Notes: a model not told the origin generated them from the letters alone. 64,000 nucleotides of DNA from Aliidiomarina indica (GCF_015354615.1 NZ_JACAVQ010000005.1:62001-126000); one strand, 5' to 3'; numbered from the stretch's first letter, positions 25,378-32,714 are shown. Made by a program: numbers and translations.

Positions 25378-25998
25378 ATGATTTGGATGGCTCAGTTACG
25401 TATTCCGCAGCCTTGGCCTCCATTTTGTGAGATGAATTTCGCGCCTATACGAACCTATCTTCATTCAGTTGAACTTGAGTATGCCTGCCAGCAGAAGAAT
25501 ATTAAGAGAGCTTGGGAGTTTGCCTTAGGTCGAGCCTTGGTAAGGTACTTAGTTGCCCAAACTGGGAACCTTTGCTTTGATGGCATTGAGATTTCACTAC
25601 CAAGCTTGTCACCCCCAAGTTTATCTGTAAATCGTTCCCCCTGGCATCTGTCTATCTCGCATTCTGAGGGCGCTATTCTAGCCGCAGTGAGTCGCGATAA
25701 CTCCGTTGGGGTCGATATCCAATTTACCAGTAAGAACCGAAACACTTCCGCTTTTATCACCGAGTATTCCGTTTTCAAAGATTGCACTGTTGATACTTTT
25801 TATTCCCGCTGGGTCGCGTTAGAGGCCTACGCTAAATTCAATAAAATTGCCGTTGTTGAATTACTCAATCAACCTTTTATTCTGCCTACCGAGCATAGAA
25901 TAAGCCATGGACAAGATAATGATTACTGCTGGGCAGCCGCTTCACATCAAGATGTACAAATAAAAGAGTTAGCTACTCCCCCCTTCAAGATCAAATAA
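25378..25998 (+). CDS. 4'-phosphopantetheinyl transferase, variant active site
   Basis: The protein has 206 residues. The Sfp/AcpT-type core is seen as WHLSISHSEGAILAAVS followed by GVDIQF (magnesium-binding aspartate) and, about 45 residues later, SRWVALEAYAKF. The usual W-x-x-KEA motif here reads W-V-A-L-E-A, so the lysine is replaced by Leu while the glutamate is kept. It should convert the two APE ACPs to their holo forms. ATG 25378 is preferred, 6 bp after AAGG and 8 bp after the methyltransferase stop, forming a two-gene unit. Confidence 0.8.
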   Translation: MIWMAQLRIPQPWPPFCEMNFAPIRTYLHSVELEYACQQKNIKRAWEFALGRALVRYLVAQTGNLCFDGIEISLPSLSPPSLSVNRSPWHLSISHSEGAILAAVSRDNSVGVDIQFTSKNRNTSAFITEYSVFKDCTVDTFYSRWVALEAYAKFNKIAVVELLNQPFILPTEHRISHGQDNDYCWAAASHQDVQIKELATPPFKIK

Positions 25999-26021
25999 AG
26001 AACAGACTCACCATCCCACCT

Positions 26022-26104
26022 CAACAGTTACGCCCCTGGGGTACAACTCTGATTTCACCAGCGGTACAACAATTACGCCCCAGGGGTGGAACTATGTTTT
26101 TGTG
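26022..26104 (+). repeat. Palindromic intergenic repeats, copies 2 and 3 (right border of the APE-containing island)
   Basis: Copy 2 (26022-26056) has core GTTACGCCCCTGGGGTACAAC. Copy 3 (26067-26104) has core AATTACGCCCCAGGGGTGGAA followed by a T-rich tail. Copy 3 is 36/38 identical to the left-border copy at 6769. Both are in the same orientation, so they form direct repeats around about 19.3 kb. The stems could form terminator-like hairpins after the phosphopantetheinyl transferase gene. Confidence 0.8.
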
Positions 26105-26158
26105 TTTTTGATGAAGTTCTGCGATGCTAAATCGTTGGCCTTACTTCGGGGGATTTGT

Positions 26159-26752
26159 ATGGGATCTTTACGTCAAAAAATATCAGTCATGTTGCTGTTA
26201 TTTGCATCATTTACCGCGTCTGCCATGTATGACGATTTTCATCCCGTGGTCGCCGAGTATATAGGCCATGAAATGCTGCCATGCGAGAATTCCGACGACC
26301 TTATCTACTGCGTGAACGAAATCTACAATTACCGCTTTCGCATTGTTGAAAGCCATACCCCGGAGCTCACCGTCGGCAACGAAATCAATGCACTTTATAC
26401 AAGCTCTCACCATTATCCGGCCTTTATGGAAGAGCGTTTTAGCTATTTCATGTTAGTGCGTGATAATGAACACTGGATTATCGATGATTTTCTTTGGAGC
26501 TTTGCCTATCGCACGAGCGATAATCGCTTTGCCGAATGCGGTTGCTCGTTGTTGGAGGGACGCACCGACGAGGCTCTCGATATCCTGTGTGAGCTCGCGA
26601 CCTTTCAACCGCGGATTCAGATCGATATTACACACGCCAGTAGTTTTGGTCGGGAAAAGTACGAAACTAGCGACGCATGGACAGTGATTGGAAATACTGC
26701 GCTATGCACGCGTGGCATTTTTACCGAGAACCTACCGAAGCTATTTCTATAG
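26159..26752 (+). CDS. Secreted protein of unknown function
   Basis: The product has 197 residues with a clear signal peptide (MGSLRQKISVMLLLFASF, then TASA, cleavage about residue 21). The mature protein is rich in aromatic residues and contains six cysteines (for example MLPCENSDDLIYCVNE and FAECGCSLLEG), fitting a disulphide-bonded periplasmic or secreted protein. Start ATG 26159 follows GGGGGAT with good spacing. I do not recognise the family. It stands alone just outside the right border of the APE-containing island, with an intrinsic terminator at its 3' end. Confidence 0.65.
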   Translation: MGSLRQKISVMLLLFASFTASAMYDDFHPVVAEYIGHEMLPCENSDDLIYCVNEIYNYRFRIVESHTPELTVGNEINALYTSSHHYPAFMEERFSYFMLVRDNEHWIIDDFLWSFAYRTSDNRFAECGCSLLEGRTDEALDILCELATFQPRIQIDITHASSFGREKYETSDAWTVIGNTALCTRGIFTENLPKLFL

Positions 26753-26765
26753 CCTCGGTTTTTTC
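26735..26765 (+). terminator. Intrinsic terminator after the secreted-protein gene
   Basis: CCGAAGCTA pairs with TAGCCTCGG (one wobble or mismatch) around a 6-nt loop, followed by a run of six T. The left arm lies within the last codons of the gene. Confidence 0.65.
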
Positions 26766-26785
26766 TTAAAAATTCACGCTTTTCC

Positions 26786-26814
26786 TTGATTCCACCGAGC
26801 GAATTCCCTAACAT
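26786..26814 (+). promoter_or_regulatory. Promoter of tRNA-Ser
   Basis: TTGATT (26786-26791) and TAACAT (26809-26814) are 17 bp apart, placing a start about 7 bp before the mature tRNA 5' end, with a GC-rich GCGCGG discriminator typical of stable RNA promoters. Confidence 0.55.
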
Positions 26815-26827
26815 AGCGCGGCTTGCA

Positions 26828-26918
26828 GGATAGGTGTCCGAGTGGCTGAAGGAGCACGCCTGGAAAGTGTGTATACGGTAATCCCGTATCGAGGGTTCGA
26901 ATCCCTCCCTATCCGCCA
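26828..26918 (+). tRNA. tRNA-Ser (anticodon GGA)
   Basis: A class II tRNA of 91 nt. The acceptor stem GGATAGG pairs with CCTATCC, followed by discriminator G and encoded CCA. The anticodon loop CTGGAAA gives GGA, reading UCC/UCU. The T-loop GGTTCGAAT and the long variable arm of serine tRNAs are present. Flanked by its own promoter and terminator. Confidence 0.95.
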
Positions 26919-26930
26919 GAATAACGAAAG

Positions 26931-26955
26931 AACCCGCCTTTTTGGCGGGTTTTTT
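26931..26955 (+). terminator. Intrinsic terminator of tRNA-Ser
   Basis: AACCCGCC pairs with GGCGGGTT around a TTTTT loop, followed by TTTTT. It begins 12 bp after the tRNA CCA end. Confidence 0.85.
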
Positions 26956-26969
26956 CGTTATCCCTTCCA

Positions 26970-27006
26970 AACAATTCCACCCCTGAGGTGTAACTCTGTG
27001 TTCGTC
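26970..27006 (+). repeat. Palindromic intergenic repeat, copy 4
   Basis: Core ATTCCACCCCTGAGGTGTAAC with tail CTCTGTGTTCGTC. It lies between the tRNA-Ser terminator and the DUF2798 gene on the other strand, and its tail abuts that gene's stop codon (TGA, 27005-27007). Confidence 0.75.
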
Positions 27007-27220
27007 AGTTGAAGCGCTTGCTGATGGTGTCGCTGAGCGCGCGTATTTTCGGGACGCCAATGAATACGAGTATTGCCGCTATCGGCCAAGCGATGTAAAA
27101 CGCTTGCCACCAGCGGCCAAAGAAACCCTCGCCTAGCCCAGTGTTTATCCAGGTAATCAGGCCTGTCATTAGAAACGCCATGTACAATGACATGAGTATG
27201 GGAAAAACTAATTTTTTCAT
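27005..27220 (-). CDS. DUF2798 small membrane protein
   Basis: The product has 71 residues with two hydrophobic helices (about 4-26 and 42-60). The pattern FPILMSLYMAFLMTGLITWI followed by WWQAFYIAWPIAAILVF is characteristic of DUF2798 proteins, whose function is unknown. Start ATG 27220 is preceded by AGGAAGAAGA; the frame is open further 5' through the neighbouring repeat but without a credible start. It lies downstream of the DASS transporter gene on the same strand, separated by two palindromic repeats. Confidence 0.72.
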   Translation of the reverse strand: MKKLVFPILMSLYMAFLMTGLITWINTGLGEGFFGRWWQAFYIAWPIAAILVFIGVPKIRALSDTISKRFN

Positions 27221-27239
27221 TCTTCTTCCTTTCGCTAGC

Positions 27240-27352
27240 AATAGTTCCACCCCTGGGGTGTAACTCTGTTTTCGTCCCTCGCGGCTTTTATCTACCTCGT
27301 TGAAATGTAAAAGAAACAACAGTTCCACCCCTGGGGCGGAACTGTGTTTTTA
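27240..27352 (+). repeat. Palindromic intergenic repeats, copies 5 and 6
   Basis: Copy 5 (27240-27278) has core AGTTCCACCCCTGGGGTGTAA and tail CTCTGTTTTCGTCC. Copy 6 (27316-27352) has core AGTTCCACCCCTGGGGCGGAA and tail CTGTGTTTTTA. Both have the same orientation and lie between two minus-strand genes. The TAA stop (27350-27352) of the DASS transporter is in the tail of copy 6. Read on the minus strand, copy 6 is a hairpin followed by GTTGTTTCTTTT, so it can terminate that gene. Confidence 0.8.
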
Positions 27353-28738
27353 TACGAAGAGGATGGCGACGATGGTGATGACTCCTGCGAGGAGGACGTT
27401 GAGTACAACGCCTTCGCGGGCCATTTCTTTGATGGTTATTTTCTCGGATGCAAAGACGATGGAGTTCGGTGGGGTTGCCACGGGCATACAGAATGCGCAG
27501 CTACAGGCGATCACGGCGGGGATCATCAGTAGCTCGATGGGCAAACCGGCGGAACCCGCGGTTGCGGCCAATATGGGCATGAGCAAGGTGGCGGTCGCGG
27601 TATTGGAAGTCACTTCTGTGAGGAAGGACACGCTTAGGGCCAATAGAAATATCAGCAACCAGATTGGAATGCCAATCATGCCGCCCAAGCCCGAACCAAT
27701 GATATCACTTAAGCCTGAGGCCATGACGCCAGCGGCTAAGCAGATGCCACCTGCGAACAGCAGCAAAATCCCCCATGGAATGTTTACTGCCTGCTCCCAA
27801 GTGAGTAAGCGCCCACCATGACCATTGCTCACCACAAACATAGCCACTACGCCGGCAAGAGCAATGGTGCTGTCGCCGACACCCGTGATACCGGTCACTC
27901 CTGTCCAGCCGCCAAAGGGTTCGGTACGAAACACCCAAAGAAAAATGACCGCGCCAAACACCATCAGCACACGCTTTTCATAGGCGGTCATCGGACCTTG
28001 TTTTGGCAGTTCTAAAGGCATCGACAACGTTAATCCACGTGTAAGCCACCAGCCGATGACCGGCAATCCGAGCACCACCATGGGAATACCAATCTGCATC
28101 CAGCGACCAAAACCGAAGGTATCTCCGGAGTAAGTTTCATAAATGGAGGCAAAAATAAGGTTGGGGGGCGTGCCAATAAGCGTGGCCACGCCGCCGAGTG
28201 ACGCAGAGTAGGCTAAACCAAGCAGCAAGGCGCGCTGAAAACGATGGTTATCACTGGCGTCGGCCATAGCTAAGGCAACCGGCAGCAAGGCTAATACCGC
28301 GGCAGTATTGGAAATCCACATGGAAAGCACGGCCACCGCCAACATAAACGACAACACAATGCGTCGCCCCTCGGTAACGCCGATCCAACCGACAAGAGTC
28401 AGCGCGATACGCCTATGCACACCGCTCGCTTCCACCGCCTTGGCGAGCATAAATGCGCCCATGAATAACACGATGACATGATCACCCAGTGATCCGCTCG
28501 CCTCACGAAAATCGAGAATGCCGCCAAGGGGAAGTAGGATAAACGGGAGCAATGAGGTAACCGGGAGCGGGAGTGCCTCAGTAATCCACCACCAAGCCAC
28601 CCATACCACCACAGCCAAAGTCCAAGCTGCAGGGGCTTCCATACCTGCCACCGTAGCAATCAGCCACGCAAGCAATGCGACGATTGGGCCAATTATCATG
28701 TGATTGGGTTTGAGCGATTGTGCGAGGGCGCCCACCAT
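27350..28738 (-). CDS. DASS-family (SLC13) sodium-coupled anion symporter
   Basis: The product has 462 residues and about 11-13 helices plus two re-entrant hairpins. The two sodium-binding SNT motifs of the DASS family are visible as WISNTAAVLALLPVALAM (near 142) and EVTSNTATATLLMPILAA (near 377), together with GTPPNLIFAS and ATPPNSIVFAS. The family carries dicarboxylates, citrate or sulphate with sodium; no single residue read here fixes the substrate. WWITEALPLPVTSLLPF is typical of bacterial di- or tricarboxylate members. It is monocistronic or leads into the DUF2798 gene. Confidence 0.85.
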   Translation of the reverse strand: MVGALAQSLKPNHMIIGPIVALLAWLIATVAGMEAPAAWTLAVVVWVAWWWITEALPLPVTSLLPFILLPLGGILDFREASGSLGDHVIVLFMGAFMLAKAVEASGVHRRIALTLVGWIGVTEGRRIVLSFMLAVAVLSMWISNTAAVLALLPVALAMADASDNHRFQRALLLGLAYSASLGGVATLIGTPPNLIFASIYETYSGDTFGFGRWMQIGIPMVVLGLPVIGWWLTRGLTLSMPLELPKQGPMTAYEKRVLMVFGAVIFLWVFRTEPFGGWTGVTGITGVGDSTIALAGVVAMFVVSNGHGGRLLTWEQAVNIPWGILLLFAGGICLAAGVMASGLSDIIGSGLGGMIGIPIWLLIFLLALSVSFLTEVTSNTATATLLMPILAATAGSAGLPIELLMIPAVIACSCAFCMPVATPPNSIVFASEKITIKEMAREGVVLNVLLAGVITIVAILFV

Positions 28739-28901
28739 AGCTTGTCCTTGTTTTGTTTTTCTTATTTTTCTTGATTATACCTGCGTTGCAGCATAGCACC
28801 AGCGTCGATTCGGCAATCGGAGGGAAGCTTGATCCACGTCATATCAGCAAATATTTGCGTCGATATACTAAGAACATCAACTAAGTAAGGAGGGAATCGC
28901 A

Positions 28902-29030
28902 ATGAACCTATGGCGCGAATTTCTGAGTGATCCGGTTATTTTCTTCTCATTTACAGGCCTCGCTGTGGTGCTGGCCATCTGTATTTTCTACGCGATTTAT
29001 TTTATCTATAAAGTCCAACACGCGGAGTAG
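28902..29030 (+). CDS. Tiny single-span membrane protein (possibly DUF3149-like)
   Basis: The product has 42 residues: a short amphipathic start (MNLWREFLSDPVIFF) and one strong transmembrane helix (about 14-36) followed by a KVQHAE tail. A textbook ribosome-binding site (AAGGAGGG, 28887-28894) lies 7 bp before ATG 28902, which is the main support for a real gene. The layout resembles DUF3149 proteins, but that match is from memory and weak. Its TAG stop is the last three bases of the GTAG that opens a REP-like hairpin. Confidence 0.62.
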   Translation: MNLWREFLSDPVIFFSFTGLAVVLAICIFYAIYFIYKVQHAE

Positions 29031-29250
29031 CCAACGCGGTGCGTTGGCTACGGGATGCGGCGTTAGGATTTGGCTTCGTGAGGGTGTCTGCCGCAGGGAT
29101 GCGGCAGCCAAGCCCCCAGGGATGGGCTCGCGGCGTCCCTCACGGGGTCATTCCTGACGCCGTGTCCACGCACAGCCAGCTGACCAACGCGGTGCGTTGG
29201 CTACGGGATGTGACAGCTACCTGACCAACGCGGTGCGTTGGCTACGAGAC
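29027..29250. repeat. REP-like element with three hairpins
   Basis: It begins with GTAGCCAACGC-GGT-GCGTTGGCTAC (29027-29051), a perfect inverted repeat. A second block follows with CTGCCGCAGGGATGCGGCAG and GGCGTCCCTCACGGGGTC-type sequence, then two further CCAACGC-GGT-GCGTTGG hairpins (29187 and 29225). The GTAG at the stem base is the conserved tetranucleotide of REP elements mobilised by RAYT transposases in other bacteria; no RAYT gene is in this window. It fills the space between two convergent genes and supplies both their stop codons. Confidence 0.8.
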
Positions 29251-30102
29251 GGGATAGGTTGGGTGCAGGAAATCAAAGCCGGTGGCTGAGAGTCGGGCGT
29301 TAGAGAGGCGTTTACTGCCGCGTGGGCCGATCTCGTTGCTGCGAGGCAAATTGCTGGCGTCGGCACCAATGCGCTCTGCTACGCGGCGCACGTATTCTTC
29401 TGCAAGAAGCGGTTCGTCGTCCGTTGCCAAATACAGTTCATCCATCGGCTCGCCACTAAACTTCAGCATCAACAAATGATCGAGGGCGCGGGCGAGATCA
29501 TCCGCATGAATGCGATTCGTCCACGCGGGCGTAATCGTATAAGTCCCTTCTTGGATTCCTTTGTGCATACGCTCTCGCCCTGGTCCGTATATGCCTGAGG
29601 CGCGCACAAGCACATGGGGTAAGCCGCTTGCTTGCAACAGGTTCTCGGCCGCAAGCAACTGGCGCCCCGCAAATCCGGTAGGCTGGGTAGGTGTTAGTTC
29701 ATCTACCCATTCACCATCGCGCTCACCGTACACGGCGGTACTGGATACATAGAGCACCGTGGGGAGCATTTCTGCAGTAAAGCTACTTAGCGCCGACAAC
29801 ATCGCCCGCACCGGCTCCACATAACCTTGCTGATAGCCTAGCTCGCTAAACTCGCTCGGTGTCAGGGTGAAAATAATGGCATCAAAACGGGTTTCAAGCA
29901 GACGCTGCCAGTCCTCATCGGAGCTCGCATCGCCTTGCACCAGTGAAAACTGAGGACTGTTGGCGTGTAATTCAGGGAGTTTGGCGCGCTCGGGATGGCG
30001 ACGTACGCCGGTAACAGCGAAACCGCGATCAAACAGCAGCGGTGTCAGGCGACATGCGATGTCGCCGTAACCCACTAAAAGCACATGGGGCGTTTCTGTC
30101 AT
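29242..30102 (-). CDS. NAD-dependent epimerase/dehydratase-like protein (YeeZ-type)
   Basis: The product has 286 residues. The N-terminal Rossmann motif is VLLVGYGDIACRLTPLL (GxGxxA). A YVSSTAVYGE segment corresponds to the SDR catalytic serine region, but the usual YxxxK is only partly kept (AGRQLLAAENLL). This matches the YeeZ group of extended-SDR proteins of unclear substrate. ATG 30102 is chosen because GAGG lies upstream at normal distance. The TAG stop lies in the flanking REP hairpin (CGTAGCCAACGC). Confidence 0.75.
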   Translation of the reverse strand: MTETPHVLLVGYGDIACRLTPLLFDRGFAVTGVRRHPERAKLPELHANSPQFSLVQGDASSDEDWQRLLETRFDAIIFTLTPSEFSELGYQQGYVEPVRAMLSALSSFTAEMLPTVLYVSSTAVYGERDGEWVDELTPTQPTGFAGRQLLAAENLLQASGLPHVLVRASGIYGPGRERMHKGIQEGTYTITPAWTNRIHADDLARALDHLLMLKFSGEPMDELYLATDDEPLLAEEYVRRVAERIGADASNLPRSNEIGPRGSKRLSNARLSATGFDFLHPTYPVS

Positions 30103-30140
30103 GACCAATCCTCGCCTTGCTTCAACACCCTTTCAATGAA

Positions 30141-31184
30141 TCAAGGGTTTAGGGTTTTTGCGAAATCCAACATGCGGTTTAATGGCAACATAGCCCGCTC
30201 TCCGAGCTTCGCGTCGACATGAATTTCATGCATGTCGCCACCATCGGTGAGAGCGCTCTCAATGGCCGCTAAGCCATTCATTGCCATCCACGGGCAATGT
30301 GCACAACTACGACACGTTGCGCCGTTACCGCCCGTTGGCGCTTCAATAAAGTGCTTCTCCGGCGACAGTTGCTGCATTTTGTAGAAAATACCTTTATCGG
30401 TCGCCACAATGTAGCGCTCGTTAGGCATAGTTTGGCTAGCTTTAATCAACTGGGAAGTTGAACCCACCGCATCCGCCATGTCTACCACCGCCGCTGGCGA
30501 CTCCGGATGCACCAGCACTGCCGCATCTGGATACTGGGCCTTAAGCTGACGCAAGGAATTCGCCTTAAACTCGTCATGAACAATACAAGCGCCCTGCCAT
30601 AACAGCATGTCTGCGCCCGTTTTCTTGGCAAGATAGCCGCCAAGGTGACGGTCTGGCGCCCACAAGATCTTCTCGCCCTTGCTATCTAAATGTTCGATTA
30701 AATCTACCGCGATAGACGAAGTCACCACCCAATCGGCCCGCGCTTTCACCGCCGCTGAGGTATTGGCGTACACGACGACCGTATGGTCGGGATGCGCGTC
30801 ACAAAACTTAGAGAACTCTTCTATCGGACAGCCCAAATCGAGCGAACAGGTCGCTTCAAGGGTGGGCATCAGCACTGTTTTCTCAGGCGTGAGGATTTTG
30901 GCGGTCTCGCCCATAAAGCGCACACCGGCAACAATCAACGTCTTGGCAGAATGATGCGCACCAAAACGGGCCATCTCCAAGGAGTCGGCCACGCATCCGC
31001 CGGTTTCTTCGGCCAATGCCTGAATTTCCGGATCCGTATAATAGTGCGCCACTAATACGGCATCTTTCTCTTTCAGTAGTGTTTTAATGCGCTCACGGTG
31101 AGCAAGTTTTTGCGCCTCACTTAAAGGCTTAGGTTTCGCTGGGAAATCAAACTCCAACGGAGGCAATACTTGTGCCTGAGTCAT
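30141..31184 (-). CDS. nadA: Quinolinate synthase
   Basis: This 347-residue [4Fe-4S] enzyme condenses iminoaspartate with dihydroxyacetone phosphate to quinolinate, the first committed precursor of NAD. Conserved blocks include [20 protein letters not shown], the first cluster cysteine in [21 protein letters not shown] with an upstream cysteine in WQGACIV, and the C-terminal [10 protein letters not shown]. The fold is three similar domains. Length and start are normal. It is transcribed alone, between the tRNA-Lys pair and the YeeZ-like gene. Confidence 0.95.
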   Translation of the reverse strand: MTQAQVLPPLEFDFPAKPKPLSEAQKLAHRERIKTLLKEKDAVLVAHYYTDPEIQALAEETGGCVADSLEMARFGAHHSAKTLIVAGVRFMGETAKILTPEKTVLMPTLEATCSLDLGCPIEEFSKFCDAHPDHTVVVYANTSAAVKARADWVVTSSIAVDLIEHLDSKGEKILWAPDRHLGGYLAKKTGADMLLWQGACIVHDEFKANSLRQLKAQYPDAAVLVHPESPAAVVDMADAVGSTSQLIKASQTMPNERYIVATDKGIFYKMQQLSPEKHFIEAPTGGNGATCRSCAHCPWMAMNGLAAIESALTDGGDMHEIHVDAKLGERAMLPLNRMLDFAKTLNP

Positions 31185-31349
31185 AGTTACATCACACTCT
31201 TTGCAATCATCAATTTAACCGCGCTTTTTATGGAGCGCTGGAGGACGGCTAGTATAGCCAAATTCGTAGAAAAATTCATCTATGCTGTACGTCGTTAGAC
31301 TACGCACAGAACGCAAGGTTTCGATCATTTTGGAGACAACGGGGAAAGA

Positions 31350-31425
31350 TGGTGGGTCGTGCAGGATTCGAACCTGCGACCAATTGATTAAAAGTCAACT
31401 GCTCTACCAACTGAGCTAACGACCC
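31350..31425 (-). tRNA. tRNA-Lys (anticodon UUU), distal copy
   Basis: 76 nt including an encoded CCA. The acceptor GGGTCGT pairs with ACGACCC. The anticodon loop ACTTTTAAT gives UUU. The D-loop AGCTCAGTTGGTAGAGC and T-arm GCAGGTTCGAATCCTGC are canonical. It is identical to the copy 28 bp away and is likely co-transcribed with it. Confidence 0.96.
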
Positions 31426-31453
31426 ATCTAAAAAAGGTGCGGTTTTGGAGAAG

Positions 31454-31529
31454 TGGTGGGTCGTGCAGGATTCGAACCTGCGACCAATTGATTAAAAGTC
31501 AACTGCTCTACCAACTGAGCTAACGACCC
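31454..31529 (-). tRNA. tRNA-Lys (anticodon UUU), proximal copy
   Basis: 76 nt with the same sequence as the distal copy, encoded CCA and the same UUU anticodon. The tandem identical arrangement suggests a recent duplication or gene conversion. A sigma70-like promoter lies about 70 bp upstream (31601-31628). Confidence 0.96.
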
Positions 31530-31833
31530 ACTTTTCCAAATGCAAACCCCGAAAATGAGGGGGTTTGCGCGTTGTCAGAATGCCCTAACAACGGCGGCAT
31601 AGTTTACTGAATTATCGCGTTGATGCAAGGACCAATCGCAGGTTATTTTTCAATTTTTTGGAATTTAGCCGCTTTTCGCGCAATTTATGAGCGAAGCCGC
31701 TATTTTCTCAACTTTTCTTTAACTTAATCATGCAGATATTGCGCACCTCTAACCAATGAGGTGCGTTAGCGACGGAATACGGCCGGGCATGACGCCGTGT
31801 CCATGCCCGGCCCAAGCCAACGCAATGCGTTGG
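31530..31833. other. Intergenic stretch between the tRNA-Lys pair and cpoB
   Basis: Read from the tRNA side, this holds an inverted repeat GCAAACCCC/GGGGTTTGC (31543-31570, loop GAAAATGAG) that may be a processing stem, the tRNA promoter at 31601-31628, an AT-rich stretch without open frames, and a degenerate REP-like element from about 31749. I see no protein gene. Confidence 0.6.
31601..31628 (-). promoter_or_regulatory. Probable promoter of the tRNA-Lys pair
   Basis: Minus strand: TTGCAT (31628-31623), 16-bp spacer, TAAACT (31606-31601). The distance to the first tRNA is about 70 bp, leaving a leader that contains the GCAAACCCC inverted repeat. Confidence 0.45.
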
Positions 31834-31838
31834 TTACA
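31749..31838. repeat. Degenerate REP-like element
   Basis: AACCAATGAGGTGCGTTAGC, then GGCCGGGCATGACGCCGTGTCCATGCCCGGCC (shown here only as landmarks around 31780-31813: a GGCCGGGCAT/ATGCCCGGCC inverted repeat), then CCAACGCAATGCGTTGGTTAC. It is the same family as the element at 29027. The TAA stop of cpoB (31834-31836) sits in the terminal GTAACCAACGC. Confidence 0.7.
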
Positions 31839-32598
31839 GTGATTCCAATTGACGCGCCGCCAAACCTGCTTCGGTTGAGTTTGGATATTCGCTGCGCACT
31901 TTTTGAAAGTGTGTGCGGGCGGCACTGGTATTTCCGCGTGCACGCGCAATCATGCCAAGCTTCAAAATACAATCGGCTCGCTTGGTTGAATTCGGATGAT
32001 TCTCGATCACATCGGTAAAATGCTTTTCCGCTTGATCGTAATCTTGACGGGCATAATACAGCTGACCGAGCCAATATAAAGCATTGCTGCGGTAGGTTGA
32101 ATTTGGATAATTCTGTAAGAACGTTTGAAACTCAGGGATAGCCTGATCATAACGGCGTTCTTCCAACACCAAACGCACCGCACGATCGTAGGCTTCGTTC
32201 TCACTCAAATCGTCAGAATAGGCGATATCTATTGTTGGTACGGTCGCGGCCGCTGAACCCGTGCCCGCTCCTGCGCCGCTGCGCACCTGCTGGCCGAGTT
32301 GATCTAATTCTTGATAGATATCCCGTTGGCGTTGCAATATCTGTTCGATTTGAAAGGTATGCTCTTCTGCAATGCCGCGTAATTCACTCAGTTCGCGCTG
32401 TAACAGATTCAGTTGCTCGAGCATGGCCATCTGCCCTTGCGAGCGCGCCTCTATAAGACGCTCTAAGCGATCTAAGCGCTGGCTTGTGCTCTCGGTGCCT
32501 TGGGCATTTGCCACACTCACCACAGGCGCCGGACCGGAGGCCAAAGCGACGCCAGCAAATGTTAGTGCAATTGCCAATCCAGAAATTCTCATCAGCAT
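31834..32598 (-). CDS. cpoB: Cell division coordinator CpoB (YbgF), Tol-Pal system
   Basis: The periplasmic protein has 254 residues. A signal peptide (residues 1 to about 30) precedes an N-terminal trimeric coiled coil (SQRLDRLERLIEARSQGQMA to about residue 100), a linker with GAGAGTGSAA, and a C-terminal TPR domain (AYDRAVRLVLEERRYDQAIPEF onward). CpoB links peptidoglycan synthesis to outer-membrane constriction with TolA. Start ATG 32598 has GGA 6 bp upstream; further upstream Mets have no support. It is the last gene of the tol-pal operon, separated from pal by a stem-loop. Confidence 0.9.
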   Translation of the reverse strand: MLMRISGLAIALTFAGVALASGPAPVVSVANAQGTESTSQRLDRLERLIEARSQGQMAMLEQLNLLQRELSELRGIAEEHTFQIEQILQRQRDIYQELDQLGQQVRSGAGAGTGSAAATVPTIDIAYSDDLSENEAYDRAVRLVLEERRYDQAIPEFQTFLQNYPNSTYRSNALYWLGQLYYARQDYDQAEKHFTDVIENHPNSTKRADCILKLGMIARARGNTSAARTHFQKVRSEYPNSTEAGLAARQLESL

Positions 32599-32627
32599 AA
32601 GATTCCGTTTTATCGTGTCAGGTCCAG

Positions 32628-32671
32628 AAAACCCAAACACAGTGAGGACCGAAATACTGTGCTTGGGTTTT
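32628..32671 (-). terminator. Stem-loop between pal and cpoB
   Basis: AAACCCAAACACAGT and ACTGTGCTTGGGTTT form a stem of about 14 bp with one mismatch and an 11-nt loop. On the coding strand it ends in GGGTTTTC. It may be a partial terminator lowering cpoB expression relative to pal, or an RNA-stabilising 3' end. Confidence 0.5.
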
Positions 32672-32714
32672 CATCGGGAGGAAGCATTCACTTCCTCCGT
32701 CAGAAAAGTCGTTC

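Noticed and set aside
26828-26918. tRNA-Ser as the integration site of the APE-containing block
   Set aside because: The block ends at about 26.1 kb, before the tRNA, no tRNA 3' fragment lies at the other end (6.8 kb), and no integrase is present. The direct palindromic repeats explain the borders better.
27300-27821. 173-codon plus-strand open frame opposite the DASS transporter
   Set aside because: It overlaps a clear transporter gene completely, starts inside a palindromic repeat and has no family resemblance.
31350-31529. Tandem tRNA-Lys as a phage or island attachment site
   Set aside because: No partial tRNA copy, integrase or foreign-looking DNA is found on either side; the second copy is a full tRNA with its own CCA.
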